Source: an uncultured Sphingomonadaceae bacterium
GTDB taxonomy: Bacteria; Pseudomonadota; Alphaproteobacteria; Sphingomonadales; Sphingomonadaceae
Length of the DNA: 64,000 nt
Assembly (NCBI GenBank): GCA_947493195.1
Contig: CANLQG010000001.1
Span: 1 to 64,000, forward strand
Direction: 5' to 3'
Shown here piece by piece: positions 26,049-35,484 of the stretch (position 1 is the stretch's first letter; the number at the start of each line of letters is the position of its first letter). Made by a program: the position numbers and the translations under genes. Under the pieces are notes generated by a model that saw only the letters and a program-made list of their open reading frames with translations, searched no databases and was not told where the DNA came from.

Positions 26049-26306
26049 TGCGCCAACCGCCATAGGCGTCCGCTGTCTTTAGCGCGACTGAATGGATGCC
26101 GCGACCAAGCCGATTTCCGCACCATCGTGGCCGGGAAGCGACAAATTGCTCCGATATTGCGGCAGGACGCGTCGACGCCGATCAACAATTGCCTTCGCAA
26201 CCGCCCTCTGTTCAGCCCGCCCGCGAACGATGCAGTTCTGCGCGTCCACGGCTTCCTCGCCAGCCTTTCGTTTACATTTCGTTCTCATTGGCGATAGTGG
26301 AGCGCG

Positions 26307-29054
26307 ATGGCCAATCCCGCCCTCCCTGCAGAAGACGTTCCCCTGCCTTCGCTCCATGCCAGCCATGCGGGTAGCTGGCTTTGCGGGGCGGATGGCTCTG
26401 TTCGGGGCGCGTCCAAGGGAGAGGCGGTGATGGCCGCCGCCGATACGCCGCACCTGATCCTGAATGCGCCGCTGGTGGCCACTCGGCTGGGCTATCCCGA
26501 CCTTTCCGGCCTGGATCTTCTGGAACTATTCGCCTTCGTGCATCCTGCCGTCTTCTGCGTGCCCACGCCAAAAGGGCTGGCCCATGCGCTGGGATTGCCG
26601 GAACCGGAAGACGGCGCGCAGGTGCCGGCTTTGCTGCGAAAAGCTGCCGGGGTGTTGCTGGCAACATGCGAAAGCCCGGATTGGACTGCGCGCGAAGGCG
26701 CGTGGAGCGTGCTCCAGTCCCTCTCACGCCTGCGCTGGCCGTGGGCGCAGGTGCTCGCGCCCCACATCGCCCGGCCGGAAAAGGCGGAGAAGTGGCTGTT
26801 CTCGCGCCTGCCGGAATGGGAAGACAGCGGCGAGCGTCCCCAGCCGGGGCAAGTGCTGCTGGGCGAAAATGCCATCCATGGCCAGCTCGCCCGACTGACC
26901 GGCGAAGGGGCAGAGCAGCGCGAGGGGCAGCGCACCTATGCCGCCGATGTGGGCAAAATCTTCGCCCCGCGCGAGAGGCGCGACAAGCCGCACGTCCTGT
27001 TGGCACAGGCAGGCACGGGCATCGGCAAGACACTCGGCTACCTCGCACCATCCTCACTGTGGGCAGAGAAGTCGGGCGGCACCGTCTGGGTCAGCACCTA
27101 TACCAAGAACCTGCAGCGCCAGCTGCGCAGCGAGGCCGCGCGAGCATGGCCCGATCGCCGCGCCGACGGCACGCAACCGGTGGTGGTGCGCAAGGGGCGC
27201 GAGAATTACCTGTGCCTGCTCAACCTGGAAGACGCGCTGCAAGGCGGGTTCGGCGGACGCGCGGCCGTTCTGGCGCAACTGGTGGCGCGTTGGGCCGCCT
27301 ATTCGCAGGATGGTGACATGATCGGCGGAGACTTGCCCGGCTGGCTGGGCACGCTGTTCCGCCAGCGCGCCATCCGCAGCCTGACCGACCAGCGCGGCGA
27401 GTGCATCTATGCCGGGTGCCCGCACTACCGCAAATGCTTCATCGAACGCGCCGCCAGGGCCAGCGCGCAGGCCGACCTGGTAATCGCCAACCACGCACTC
27501 GTGATGGTCAACGCAGCCCGCGGGCGCGATCATGCGCAGCGGCCTACCCGCATCGTGTTCGACGAAGGGCACCACGTATTCGACGCTGCGGATTCCACCT
27601 TCGCCGCCGCGCTGACCGGGCAGGAAGCCATCGAGCTAAAGCGCTGGATCCTGGGCCCCGAGCGCGGATCGAGAGGACGCAGGCGCGGCCTCGCCGCACG
27701 GCTGGCCGACGTTGCCAGCTACGACGAGGCAGGCGGCGCGGCCATCGATGCCGCGTGCGAAGCCGCCCATTCCCTTCCCGGCGAAGGCTGGATCGCCCGG
27801 CTGGCCGAGAATGCCCCGTCGGGAGAAGTCGAGACCCTGCTGGCCGCCGTGCGCGCTGTTACTTACGCCCGCGACGAGAGCGGCGCGCTGGATGCGGGCT
27901 ATGGGATAGAGACCGAGGCCGCCGGGCTCGAAGGCGATTTCGTCGAACGCGCGCAGGCCGCCGCGCAGGCGCTGGCCGCGATCCGCACCCCGCTCATCAA
28001 ACTGGGCGTGCGGCTGGAAGCCATGCTTGAGGACCCGCCCGACTGGCTGGACAGCCAGGGCCGCGCGCGGATCGAGGGAGCGCGCTTTTCGCTCAGTTGG
28101 CGGATCGACACGCTGGCGGCATGGGAAGCGCTGCTGGGGCGGCTGGGTGGCCCTGCAGACCCCGAATTCGTCGACTGGCTATCCGTGGAGCGCAACGAAT
28201 CGCGCGAATTCGATATCGGCCTGCACCGCCGTTTCCTCGACCCAATGAGGCCCTTTGCCCGCGTGGTGCTGGAGCCCGCGCACGGTGTCATGCTGACCAG
28301 TGCGACGCTGACAGACCGGCTGGAGGACGGTCCCGACTGGCCCAGCGCGGTGGCAAAATCGGGCGCTCCGCATATCGAGGTGCAACCAAGGCTGGCCGAC
28401 GCGCTCAGTCCGTTCGACTACGCCTCGCGCGCCGAAGTCCTGATCGTGACCGACATAAAGAAGGGAGACCTCGCCGGTCTCGCCGGGGCCTATGCGCGTA
28501 TCATAGAGGCGAGCGGCGGCGGCGTGCTGGGCCTGTTCACCGCGATCAGGCGTCTGCGCGCCGTGCATGGCCGGATCGCGGACAGGCTGGCTCGGGAGGG
28601 ATTGCCGCTATTTGCGCAGCACGTCGATCCGATCGACACAGGCACGTTGGTGGATATCTTCCGTGACGATCCCCATGCCAGCCTGCTGGGCACCGATGCC
28701 CTGCGCGACGGTGTGGACGTGCCGGGTCGTTCCTTGCGCTGCGTGGTGATGGAACAGGTGCCCTGGCCGAAACCCAGCATCCTGCACCGCGCGCGCCGTG
28801 CGGCACACGGCGGCAGCGCCTACGACGATTCGATCATGCGCGGGCGCCTTGCCCAGGCATTCGGCCGACTGATTCGCAGCCGCGAGGACAGTGGCCAGTT
28901 CATTGTCCTGTCCCCGGCCTTCCCCTCTCGGCTGCTGACCGCCTTCCCGCCGGGTGTGCAGGTGATCCGCCTGACGCTGGATGAGGCTTTACAACGCGTC
29001 GCTGCCGGTGTTTCGTATCCGCAGCCGGTCATGCAAGAGGATGCGCCCCAGTGA
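26307..29054 (+). CDS. DinG/XPD-like Fe-S ATP-dependent helicase
   Basis: The 915-residue superfamily 2 helicase has Walker A AGTGIGKT (residues 235-242), DEGH box (419-422), and four cysteines C303, C366, C371 and C377 between them, matching the Fe-S cluster of XPD/DinG helicases. The C-terminal helicase half has the GTDALRDGVDVPG and QAFGRLIRSREDSG motifs. The N-terminal 220 residues do not show an intact DEDD exonuclease. These enzymes unwind DNA 5'-3' in repair or R-loop removal. The stop overlaps the sixA start by 4 bp, so the two are co-translated. Confidence 0.92.
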   Translation: MANPALPAEDVPLPSLHASHAGSWLCGADGSVRGASKGEAVMAAADTPHLILNAPLVATRLGYPDLSGLDLLELFAFVHPAVFCVPTPKGLAHALGLPEPEDGAQVPALLRKAAGVLLATCESPDWTAREGAWSVLQSLSRLRWPWAQVLAPHIARPEKAEKWLFSRLPEWEDSGERPQPGQVLLGENAIHGQLARLTGEGAEQREGQRTYAADVGKIFAPRERRDKPHVLLAQAGTGIGKTLGYLAPSSLWAEKSGGTVWVSTYTKNLQRQLRSEAARAWPDRRADGTQPVVVRKGRENYLCLLNLEDALQGGFGGRAAVLAQLVARWAAYSQDGDMIGGDLPGWLGTLFRQRAIRSLTDQRGECIYAGCPHYRKCFIERAARASAQADLVIANHALVMVNAARGRDHAQRPTRIVFDEGHHVFDAADSTFAAALTGQEAIELKRWILGPERGSRGRRRGLAARLADVASYDEAGGAAIDAACEAAHSLPGEGWIARLAENAPSGEVETLLAAVRAVTYARDESGALDAGYGIETEAAGLEGDFVERAQAAAQALAAIRTPLIKLGVRLEAMLEDPPDWLDSQGRARIEGARFSLSWRIDTLAAWEALLGRLGGPADPEFVDWLSVERNESREFDIGLHRRFLDPMRPFARVVLEPAHGVMLTSATLTDRLEDGPDWPSAVAKSGAPHIEVQPRLADALSPFDYASRAEVLIVTDIKKGDLAGLAGAYARIIEASGGGVLGLFTAIRRLRAVHGRIADRLAREGLPLFAQHVDPIDTGTLVDIFRDDPHASLLGTDALRDGVDVPGRSLRCVVMEQVPWPKPSILHRARRAAHGGSAYDDSIMRGRLAQAFGRLIRSREDSGQFIVLSPAFPSRLLTAFPPGVQVIRLTLDEALQRVAAGVSYPQPVMQEDAPQ

Positions 29055-29584
29055 AACGCCTTGGCCTTTTGCGCCACGCCAAATCGGATTGGGATGATAT
29101 GAGCCTGCGCGACTTCGATCGCGGGCTGAACGCGCGCGGGCGCAAGGGCGCGGCGCTGATGGGTGAACACATCAGGCAGCAGGGCGGCAAATGGCAACTC
29201 GCAGTCGCCAGCCCGGCCGAACGCGTGAAGCTGACGCTAGCGGCGACCGGACTGGACATACCCGTGCGGTTCGAGGAGACCGCCTACCTCGCAGACAGTC
29301 CCACGCTTATCCAGTTGCTGACTTCGTGTGATGACGAGGTCGATGCCGTACTGATGGTGGGCCACAATCCCGGCATGCAGGAACTGGCGCTGGACCTGGT
29401 TGCCGCCGATGCCGAGAACGACCTCTATTCAGAGGTGCTGCAAAAGTACCCGACTGCCGCGTTCGCCATGCTGGAGCTCGATATCGACAGCTGGACAGAC
29501 CTGTCCCCCGGTTGCGGAAGGCTGACACATTTCGCACGCCCGCGCGATCTTGATCCCGAACTCGGCCCGCAGGAAGTCGGCTGA
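29051..29584 (+). CDS. sixA: Phosphohistidine phosphatase SixA
   Basis: The 177-residue protein begins MKRLGLLRHAKSDW, the RHG motif with phospho-accepting H9 of the histidine phosphatase superfamily. VGHNPGMQEL contains the second active-site histidine, and ASPAERVKLT the conserved arginine region. SixA removes phosphate from phosphohistidines, such as on HPt or PTS proteins. It starts at a GTG overlapping the helicase stop (GTGA). Length is slightly above E. coli SixA but normal for alphaproteobacteria. Confidence 0.92.
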   Translation: MKRLGLLRHAKSDWDDMSLRDFDRGLNARGRKGAALMGEHIRQQGGKWQLAVASPAERVKLTLAATGLDIPVRFEETAYLADSPTLIQLLTSCDDEVDAVLMVGHNPGMQELALDLVAADAENDLYSEVLQKYPTAAFAMLELDIDSWTDLSPGCGRLTHFARPRDLDPELGPQEVG

Positions 29585-29617
29585 AACCACGATTGCGGCC
29601 TTCGCCTATCAGGGAAT

Positions 29618-30028
29618 CTAGTCGGCAAGCGCCCCGGACAGCCGATTGCGAATCGAATAAAGGCGCACCAGAACTTCCGACGATGTGGCATCGCGGGCTG
29701 CCTGCTCTCGCGATTGCGGAGCAGCGTCGCTCTCGGCGGAGGCGTCACCGCCCTCGCCTTCCAGCAGTGCCTTGTTCGCACCCTTCAGTGTGTATCCCTG
29801 CTGATTCACCAGCCGGTCTATACGTTCGACCAGGGCGATGTCCTCGGCACGGTAAAGGCGACGTCCGCCGCTTCGCTTCAACGGCTGGAGGACGGGAAAC
29901 TGCTGCTCCCAATAACGCAGCACATGGGGCTTGATACCGAACGCCGCCGACACTTCGCCGATCGTGCGCATGGCGTCGGGCGCCTTGCTGTCATTGAAGC
30001 GCGATTGGCTTGGCGGCGGGTTGCTCAC
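29618..30028 (-). CDS. MerR-family transcriptional regulator
   Basis: The 136-residue protein has a MerR-type winged helix: [24 protein letters not shown], followed by the wing [22 protein letters not shown]. The C-terminal part is short, acidic and variable, without the cysteines of metal sensors. It starts at a GTG overlapping the ihfA stop by 4 bp, which places it at the end of the rpmF-plsX-fabH-ihfA unit, a conserved alphaproteobacterial arrangement. Its targets are unknown. Confidence 0.93.
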   Translation of the reverse strand: MSNPPPSQSRFNDSKAPDAMRTIGEVSAAFGIKPHVLRYWEQQFPVLQPLKRSGGRRLYRAEDIALVERIDRLVNQQGYTLKGANKALLEGEGGDASAESDAAPQSREQAARDATSSEVLVRLYSIRNRLSGALAD

Positions 30029-30333
30029 GAAGCGTTCGCGATACGCTCTTTCAGTTTCTGGCTGGCACGGAAGGTCATCACCCGACGCGGCGTAATCGGC
30101 ACCTCGATACCCGTTTTTGGATTACGGCCAATGCGTTCCTTCTTGTCGCGCAATACGAAGCTGCCAAACCCTGAAATCTTCACGTTTTCGCCATCCGACA
30201 TGGCATCGCACATCTTGGCGAGGATCGATTCCACCATGTCGAGACTCTCGGCACGCGAAAAACCCATCTTGTGATTGATGGTCTCGGCAAGGTCGGCACG
30301 TGTCAACGTACCCACGGATCGCATAACATTCAT
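30025..30333 (-). CDS. ihfA: Integration host factor subunit alpha
   Basis: The 102-residue HU/IHF fold protein has the [12 protein letters not shown] start, the [14 protein letters not shown] helix, [24 protein letters not shown] with the DNA-intercalating proline region, and a C-terminal [12 protein letters not shown] strand. It bends DNA as a heterodimer with IhfB. GGAG lies 8 bp before the ATG at 30333. It is transcribed with the upstream fabH, 95 bp away. Confidence 0.94.
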   Translation of the reverse strand: MNVMRSVGTLTRADLAETINHKMGFSRAESLDMVESILAKMCDAMSDGENVKISGFGSFVLRDKKERIGRNPKTGIEVPITPRRVMTFRASQKLKERIANAS

Positions 30334-30428
30334 GCGTCCAACTCCTGATTAGCTCTCGACCCGAAAAGTTTTATGTAGGAAATCAGTGGCGAACGCAAGG
30401 TCGACTTGGCCCAGCCGGGGGAAAAATC

Positions 30429-31397
30429 CTACGCGCGGAGCAGGCTGGCTCCCCAGGTGAAGCCGCCGCCCATGGCTTCCAGCATCACGAGGTCGCCTTT
30501 CTTGATGCGCCCGTCCTTCTTGGCCACGTCGTAAGCCAGCGGCACGGACGCAGCCGAAGTGTTGGCATGCTGATCCACGGTGACCACGACCTTGTCCATC
30601 GACAGGCCCAGCTTGCGTGCCGTGGCGTCGAGGATACGCAAGTTCGCCTGGTGCGGCACCACCCAGTCGATATCGCCCGGCTCGTGCCCGGCTTCCGCCA
30701 GCACTTCGCCCAATACGCTGGAAAGGTTCGCCACGGCATGCCGGAACACTTCGCGCCCCTTCATCCGCAGCTTGCCCACTTCGCCGGTGGTGGAAGGCCC
30801 ACCATCGACGTAGAGCATTTCGCCGTGCTCACCATCGGCATGAAGGCGCGAGGCGATGATGCCGGCGCCGTCATCCTCGGCAACGTCCTGCGCCTCGATA
30901 ACGAAAGCGCCCGCGCCATCACCAAAGAGAACGCAGGTGGTGCGGTCTTCCCAGTCGAGGATGCGGCTGAAGGTCTCCGCCCCGATCACGATGGCGCGCT
31001 TTGCCATGCCGGAACGCACCATCGCGTCTGCCGTGGTGAGCGCGTAGAGAAAACCGGAGCAGACAGCGGCAACATCGAAGGCGGGAAAGCCTTTGCCGCC
31101 CAGCCGCTTCTGCACCTGCGTGGCCGTGGCGGGAAAGGTGTTGTCGGGAGTGGCGGTGGCGAGCACGATGAGGTCTATATCGCCAATCGCCACGCCGGCA
31201 TCGTCCAGCGCCGCCTGTGCCGCGTCCGCCGCCAGCGATCCGGTCGTCTCGTTCTCTGCCGCGATATAGCGCTGCGTAATGCCGGTGCGTTCGCGGATCC
31301 ATTCGTCGCTGGTATCCACCCGCTCTGCCAGCTCTTCGTTGCTGACGCAGGCCTTCGGCAGCGCCGAACCTGTACCGATCAGGACCGAGCGGATCAC
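30429..31397 (-). CDS. fabH: Beta-ketoacyl-ACP synthase III
   Basis: The 322-residue enzyme starts fatty acid chain synthesis by condensing an acyl-CoA with malonyl-ACP. The catalytic triad is visible as C113 in AAVCSGF, H249 in VPHQAN and N279 in QHANTSAAS. The RTGITQRYI start and GGGFTWGA end are conserved. The start ATG overlaps the plsX stop by 4 bp. Together with accB and accC earlier in the window it belongs to the same pathway, though in a different operon. Confidence 0.97.
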   Translation of the reverse strand: MIRSVLIGTGSALPKACVSNEELAERVDTSDEWIRERTGITQRYIAAENETTGSLAADAAQAALDDAGVAIGDIDLIVLATATPDNTFPATATQVQKRLGGKGFPAFDVAAVCSGFLYALTTADAMVRSGMAKRAIVIGAETFSRILDWEDRTTCVLFGDGAGAFVIEAQDVAEDDGAGIIASRLHADGEHGEMLYVDGGPSTTGEVGKLRMKGREVFRHAVANLSSVLGEVLAEAGHEPGDIDWVVPHQANLRILDATARKLGLSMDKVVVTVDQHANTSAASVPLAYDVAKKDGRIKKGDLVMLEAMGGGFTWGASLLRA

Positions 31398-32464
31398 TTG
31401 CCCAGCACCGTTTCGTCCATGCCGGAGCCATTCGCGGCGAGAGCATCTTCACCCATCTTGGTAAGATCGGCTGAAATCCGGTCCGTCAGATCGTCCTCCA
31501 GCAGGCGCGCGGTGACAGCCACGGCATTGGCCACACCCTGTGCATTCGCGCTGCCGTGCGATTTCACGATGACACCGTTCAGGCCGAGGAATACGCCACC
31601 GTTGTGGTTGTTGGGATCGAGGTGATGCTTGAGCAATTCGGTTGCCGGGCGCGACACGAGGAAGCCGACCTTGGAGCGCAGGGAACTCGTGAAGGCCGCC
31701 TTGAGCAGGTCCGTCACGAAACGCGCAGACCCCTCGATCGCCTTGAGCGCGATATTGCCGGAGAAACCGTCCGTCACGACCACGTCGACTTCGCCCCGGT
31801 TGATCTTGTCGGCCTCGACATAGCCATCGAATTGCATGTCGAGGCTCTCCGCATCCCTCAGCAGCTGCGCTGCGCGCTGCAGGTCGTCCGTTCCCTTAAT
31901 GCTTTCCGTGCCAATGTTCAGCAGGCGTACGCGCGGTGTGCGCCCCTTGTTCACAATTCGGGAGTAGGCCGCGCCCATGATGGCGAACTGCACCAGATTG
32001 CGAGCATCGCAGTCGGTGTTGGCGCCCAGGTCCAGCATGATCACGTCATGCTCTTCCAGCGTGGGCAGCAGCGCCGCAAGCGCGGGTCGATCGATCCCCG
32101 GCATCGTGCGCAGGGCAAGTTTGCTCATCGCCATCAGCGCGCCGGTGTTGCCTGCGCTGACCGCAGCGCCGCACGAGCCATCCTTCACCGCTTGGATCGC
32201 GAGACCCATGCTGGTGGTCTTGGCACGACGAAGCGCGCGGCTGGGCTTTTCATCGCCCGCAACCACGTCGTCGCAATGCAGGATTTCGGATGCCTCGCGC
32301 ATGCCGGGGTGATCCTCGAGCGCCTTCTTGATGCGCGCTTCATCACCTACCAGCAGGAACTTGAACTTGTCGTGCTGGCGCCTTGCCAGCGCCGCGCCGG
32401 ACACCATGACGCGCACGCCATGATCTCCGCCCATCGCATCAACCGCGATACGGGGCAGGCTCAT
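31394..32464 (-). CDS. plsX: Phosphate acyltransferase PlsX
   Basis: The 356-residue protein has the PlsX pattern [32 protein letters not shown] and [17 protein letters not shown]. It converts acyl-ACP to acyl-phosphate for PlsY in phospholipid synthesis, at the inner face of the membrane. It lies between rpmF (30 bp upstream) and fabH (4 bp overlap), the widespread rpmF-plsX-fabH arrangement. Confidence 0.97.
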   Translation of the reverse strand: MSLPRIAVDAMGGDHGVRVMVSGAALARRQHDKFKFLLVGDEARIKKALEDHPGMREASEILHCDDVVAGDEKPSRALRRAKTTSMGLAIQAVKDGSCGAAVSAGNTGALMAMSKLALRTMPGIDRPALAALLPTLEEHDVIMLDLGANTDCDARNLVQFAIMGAAYSRIVNKGRTPRVRLLNIGTESIKGTDDLQRAAQLLRDAESLDMQFDGYVEADKINRGEVDVVVTDGFSGNIALKAIEGSARFVTDLLKAAFTSSLRSKVGFLVSRPATELLKHHLDPNNHNGGVFLGLNGVIVKSHGSANAQGVANAVAVTARLLEDDLTDRISADLTKMGEDALAANGSGMDETVLGK

Positions 32465-32494
32465 GGGCGTACGCTCCTTGGTCCGGTTTGGACT

Positions 32495-32677
32495 TTACAG
32501 GCCCTTGGGCTCGATCACCTGGCGGCCATTGTAGTGGCCACAGGCGTTGCAAAGCATGTGCGGGCGCTTCAGCTCGCCACAGTTGGAGCATTCGTGGAAG
32601 GCTTCGACCTTCAGCGAATCATGCGACCGGCGATTGCCCCGGCGATGCGGAGATACTTTTCTCTTAGGGACAGCCAT
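32495..32677 (-). CDS. rpmF: 50S ribosomal protein L32
   Basis: The 60-residue protein begins [20 protein letters not shown], the conserved bL32 start, and has two cysteine pairs (CSNC and CNAC) able to bind zinc, then GHYNGRQVI. It is a structural protein of the large ribosomal subunit and the first gene of the operon with plsX and fabH. The DUF177 (YceD) gene that often precedes it is not present. Confidence 0.97.
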   Translation of the reverse strand: MAVPKRKVSPHRRGNRRSHDSLKVEAFHECSNCGELKRPHMLCNACGHYNGRQVIEPKGL

Positions 32678-32872
32678 GCGGCACCTGTTCCTTGAATTCG
32701 TTCAAAATTGATATCGGAGCCGCCCTAGGCCAAGCCAGTCCGCTGCGCAAGCGCGCCGGAGCAGCCCAATCGAGGATGCGGCGAAGGCGCGCGCTATAGC
32801 GATTTCTCACACGGTTGCAAGCGCGCGCGCCCAGCTATAGCAAGAACATGGGTTCAACACGGGGTACTATCA

Positions 32873-33268
32873 ATGGCAGACATGCATATCAGCCTTATCA
32901 GCGCGGCGCTGGCAGCACTGATTAACCTGTGGCTCGCGGTCAGGTGCGGCAAGGCGCGCATCAGCGGCAAGGTGCTGCACGGCGACGGCGGCGACGTGTC
33001 TCTGCAAAGGCACATGCGGGCCCAGGCCAACTACGTCGAATACACGCCCTTCGCCCTGATCCTGATCGTACTGCTGGACCTTGTCGACCAGGATGGCTGG
33101 CTGCTTGGCCTCACTGCCCTTGCCTATTTCGCCGGCAGGGTGCTCCACCCCATCGGCATGCAGGCAGACCATCCCGCCAAGACGCGCCAGATCGGCATCA
33201 TGCTCACTTTCGGCCTGCTGTTGCTGTGGAGTGTATGGGCTGCCCTGATAGGGCTCAGGCTGCTCTAG
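32873..33268 (+). CDS. MAPEG-family membrane protein
   Basis: The 131-residue protein has four transmembrane spans and the MAPEG signature RHMRAQANYVEYTPFALIL, where the Asn-Tyr-x-Glu cluster contributes to glutathione binding in eukaryotic relatives. Bacterial members may be glutathione transferases or isomerases in the inner membrane; substrates are unknown. It converges with the metallo-hydrolase gene, overlapping by 4 bp at the stops, and is divergent from rpmF across 195 bp. Confidence 0.9.
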   Translation: MADMHISLISAALAALINLWLAVRCGKARISGKVLHGDGGDVSLQRHMRAQANYVEYTPFALILIVLLDLVDQDGWLLGLTALAYFAGRVLHPIGMQADHPAKTRQIGIMLTFGLLLLWSVWAALIGLRLL

Positions 33269-33942
33269 GACTCGCCCATGGCCGCGTCGGACACGTAGGG
33301 GTTCGTCTTCCGCTCCTGGCCGAAAGTGCTGGTTGGACCGTGGCCCGGCACGAAGGTCACGTTGTCGCCCAGCGGCCAGAGTTTCCGCGTGATCGCATCG
33401 AGCAGGCTTTGGTGGTTGCTCATCGGGAAATCGGTGCGTCCGATGCTTCCCTGGAAGATAACGTCGCCCACGAAGGCGAAGCCGGTAGGCCGGTGGAAGA
33501 ACACCACGTGACCGGGAGTATGGCCGGGACAATGGATGACCTCCATCGTCACCTCGCCGAAGCTAACGGTGTCGCCGTCGGTCAACCAGCGGTCAGGTTC
33601 GAAAACCTCGCAGGCCATCTGGAAGCGCGGGCCATCGTCCTCGAGGCGGCTGATCCAGAACCGATCGTCCTCGTGCGGCCCTTCGATCGGCAGCCCAAGT
33701 TCCTTCGCCAGCATGCCAGCCTGCCCGCAGTGATCGGCGTGACCGTGGGTCAGCAGGATTTTTTCCAGCGTCACCCCGGCGCGCTGTGCCGCGTCCTTCA
33801 GCTTGTCGAGTTCCCCACCCGGATCGACCAGCACCCCCCGCATGGTCTTGGCGCACCATACCAGCGAGCAGTTTTGCTGAAATGGCGTAACGGGAATGAT
33901 GGCGGCCCTGATGGGACTTGGGATTGAAGCTTCTTGCGTCAT
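33265..33942 (-). CDS. MBL-fold metallo-hydrolase (glyoxalase II-like)
   Basis: The 225-residue protein has the metallo-beta-lactamase motif THGHADHCG (H66, H68, D70, H71), then CPGHTPGHVVFF and FVGDVIFQGSIGRTDFP with further zinc ligands and a final PGHGPTST. This is the pattern of YcbL/glyoxalase II-like thioester hydrolases, type I or II unclear. It likely hydrolyses S-lactoylglutathione or related thioesters in the cytoplasm. It is divergent from the GNAT gene. Confidence 0.92.
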   Translation of the reverse strand: MTQEASIPSPIRAAIIPVTPFQQNCSLVWCAKTMRGVLVDPGGELDKLKDAAQRAGVTLEKILLTHGHADHCGQAGMLAKELGLPIEGPHEDDRFWISRLEDDGPRFQMACEVFEPDRWLTDGDTVSFGEVTMEVIHCPGHTPGHVVFFHRPTGFAFVGDVIFQGSIGRTDFPMSNHQSLLDAITRKLWPLGDNVTFVPGHGPTSTFGQERKTNPYVSDAAMGES

Positions 33943-33993
33943 GGCCTGCTAAGTGGCGGTGACGCGGGCGCGATGCAAGCGTAGTGAGCGGTA

Positions 33994-34455
33994 ATGACCG
34001 CCCTCACCTATCGCCAGGCCACCGAGGCCGATCTCCCGTTCCTTGACGCCTTGATCGCCGCCGACGAAGTGGCCGTAGCGCGGGACATCGCCTCTTCCGA
34101 CAACGACGCGCAGCAACTGGAAGCGATGCGCGCCATCGCAGCCGATCCCGGTCACGAACTGTGGATCGTCGCGCTGGAGGGTGAGGATATCGCAAGCTTC
34201 CACCTGAGCTACCTGCCGGGCGTCTCTCGAAAAGGAGCATGGCGCGGGCAGATCGAGAGCGTTCGGGTGATGCCGCACGTCCGGGGAAAGGGCATCGGCG
34301 AGGCAATGATGCGCTGGGCGGTGAAACGGTGCGAGGAAAAAGGGTGCGGCGTGGCGCAACTGACGAGCGACAACCAGCGCCGGGACGCGCATCGATTCTA
34401 CGAGCGGCTGGGCTTCGAGGCGAGCCACACGGGCTTCAAGATGCGGCTGGGCTAG
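33994..34455 (+). CDS. GNAT-family N-acetyltransferase
   Basis: The 153-residue protein shows the GNAT core: the acetyl-CoA pyrophosphate loop VRGKGIGEAMMRWA, the preceding beta-strand IESVRVMPHV, and the C-terminal DAHRFYERLGFEASHTGF. It transfers an acetyl group to an amine of unknown identity. It is a stand-alone gene, convergent with the S24 repressor gene. Confidence 0.9.
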   Translation: MTALTYRQATEADLPFLDALIAADEVAVARDIASSDNDAQQLEAMRAIAADPGHELWIVALEGEDIASFHLSYLPGVSRKGAWRGQIESVRVMPHVRGKGIGEAMMRWAVKRCEEKGCGVAQLTSDNQRRDAHRFYERLGFEASHTGFKMRLG

Positions 34456-34519
34456 GGACTGAAATCTCGCAAAGCGGAAGTTCGCAGGAGTCACCCCCAA
34501 CAAATCGGGGCTGCAGGGT

Positions 34520-35152
34520 TCATACCCGCCCGCTTTTCCATACGACCCGTCCAATGACGGCGAACTCGTCTGCGCTGACGTCGATTGGCGGGTAAGCAAG
34601 GTTCTGGCTCAACAGGGAGAATCGCCCCCCGCCCTTGCTGGCCACGCGCTTCACCAGCAACAGTTCGTCGAGGCGAACGACGTGTACTCCATCGCGGAAG
34701 GGCTGCTCCCGGCAATCGACCAGAACCTCGTCCCCTTCGCGCAGCAAAGGCTCCATCGAATCGCCCACCACGCGGATGGCGGAAAGCCTCGCACCGTCCA
34801 GACCCTGCTCGGTCAGCCAGCGCTTTGAAAAACGAAATGCGTCGAAAACCTTTTCCTGCGCGCCCGCCGCCCCCGGCCCGGCGGAGGCATCGACCTCAAG
34901 CCGAGGCACTTCCACCCAGTCGCCGTGATCCTGATGGCCATAGGATTTTTCCTTAGGACCACCAAGCTCCGATTCGGACACACCAAGGAACTGAGCCAGT
35001 ACCCGACGATCCTCCTCCTCAAGCTTCTTCGGGCTACCCTTGGTGATATACTGCTGAAGATACGTAGGATTACGTGACAGCATGCGCGACAGCGAAGCCA
35101 GGCTCGCACCCTGCTCCCTTGCCAGTTCTGCCAGTTTTTCACGCGGGTCCAT
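34520..35152 (-). CDS. S24-family (LexA/CI-like) repressor
   Basis: The 210-residue protein has an N-terminal helix-turn-helix (SLASLSRMLSRNPTYLQQYI, residues 17-36) and a C-terminal S24 serine protease-like domain with VVGDSMEPLLREGD (S132) and LLLVKRV (K168), the Ser-Lys dyad of LexA and CI. Ala-Gly dipeptides between the domains, around residues 91-97, could serve as the self-cleavage site. It probably represses its own promoter and the divergent small genes through the TCCTA/TAGGA sites in the gap. The inducing signal, DNA damage or other, is not known. It differs in sequence from canonical LexA. Confidence 0.9.
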   Translation of the reverse strand: MDPREKLAELAREQGASLASLSRMLSRNPTYLQQYITKGSPKKLEEEDRRVLAQFLGVSESELGGPKEKSYGHQDHGDWVEVPRLEVDASAGPGAAGAQEKVFDAFRFSKRWLTEQGLDGARLSAIRVVGDSMEPLLREGDEVLVDCREQPFRDGVHVVRLDELLLVKRVASKGGGRFSLLSQNLAYPPIDVSADEFAVIGRVVWKSGRV

Positions 35153-35160
35153 AAGGGCCT

Positions 35161-35217
35161 TCCTATGCTGTTGCGCAATTTCCTCCTACACGATGTATTT
35201 TTCCTAGACAAGTAGGA
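35161..35217. promoter_or_regulatory. Candidate operator with TCCTA/TAGGA half-sites
   Basis: The gap between the S24 repressor and the divergent small gene contains TCCTA at 35161, 35184 and 35202 and TAGGA at 35213. The last two form a perfect 5-bp inverted repeat with a 6-base spacer (35202-35217). The arrangement in a repressor's own upstream region makes it a reasonable operator guess. It is not tested. Confidence 0.45.
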
Positions 35218-35295
35218 TTTCGGCCGCAAAACAAGCGTCATCGAATCGCATAAGTGGTTCGCCGGACATGGAAAACTGGAAGAGGGGTTCGCACC

Positions 35296-35484
35296 ATGCT
35301 CATCCGCAAGATCGAAGTATTTCTGCGCCACACGCGCATGCCGCCCACCAAATTTGGCCGCCTCGCGACTCGCGATCCGCGATTCGTGCTGGATCTGCGC
35401 AACGGCCGTACGCCGCGCGCATCGACGGAAAAACGAGTGGAACATTTCATGAACAAATACCGGGAGACATCTGGTGCATACTGA
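35296..35484 (+). CDS. Small basic protein, unknown
   Basis: 62 residues from the ATG at 35296 (an upstream ATG at 35254 is possible). The protein is basic, beginning MLIRKIEVFLRHTRMPPTKF, with LATRDPRFVLDLRNGR in the middle, which reads like a short helix-turn-helix. I recall similar small proteins next to S24 repressors in sphingomonads but know no function. The stop overlaps the start of the next gene by about 11 bp, which suggests coupling. DNA binding is a guess. Confidence 0.65.
   Translation: MLIRKIEVFLRHTRMPPTKFGRLATRDPRFVLDLRNGRTPRASTEKRVEHFMNKYRETSGAY

Noticed and set aside
35254..35295. Upstream ATG extension of the 62-residue protein
   Set aside because: The extra 14 residues would run towards the operator region; the ATG at 35296 fits the small-protein start better, though this is not certain.
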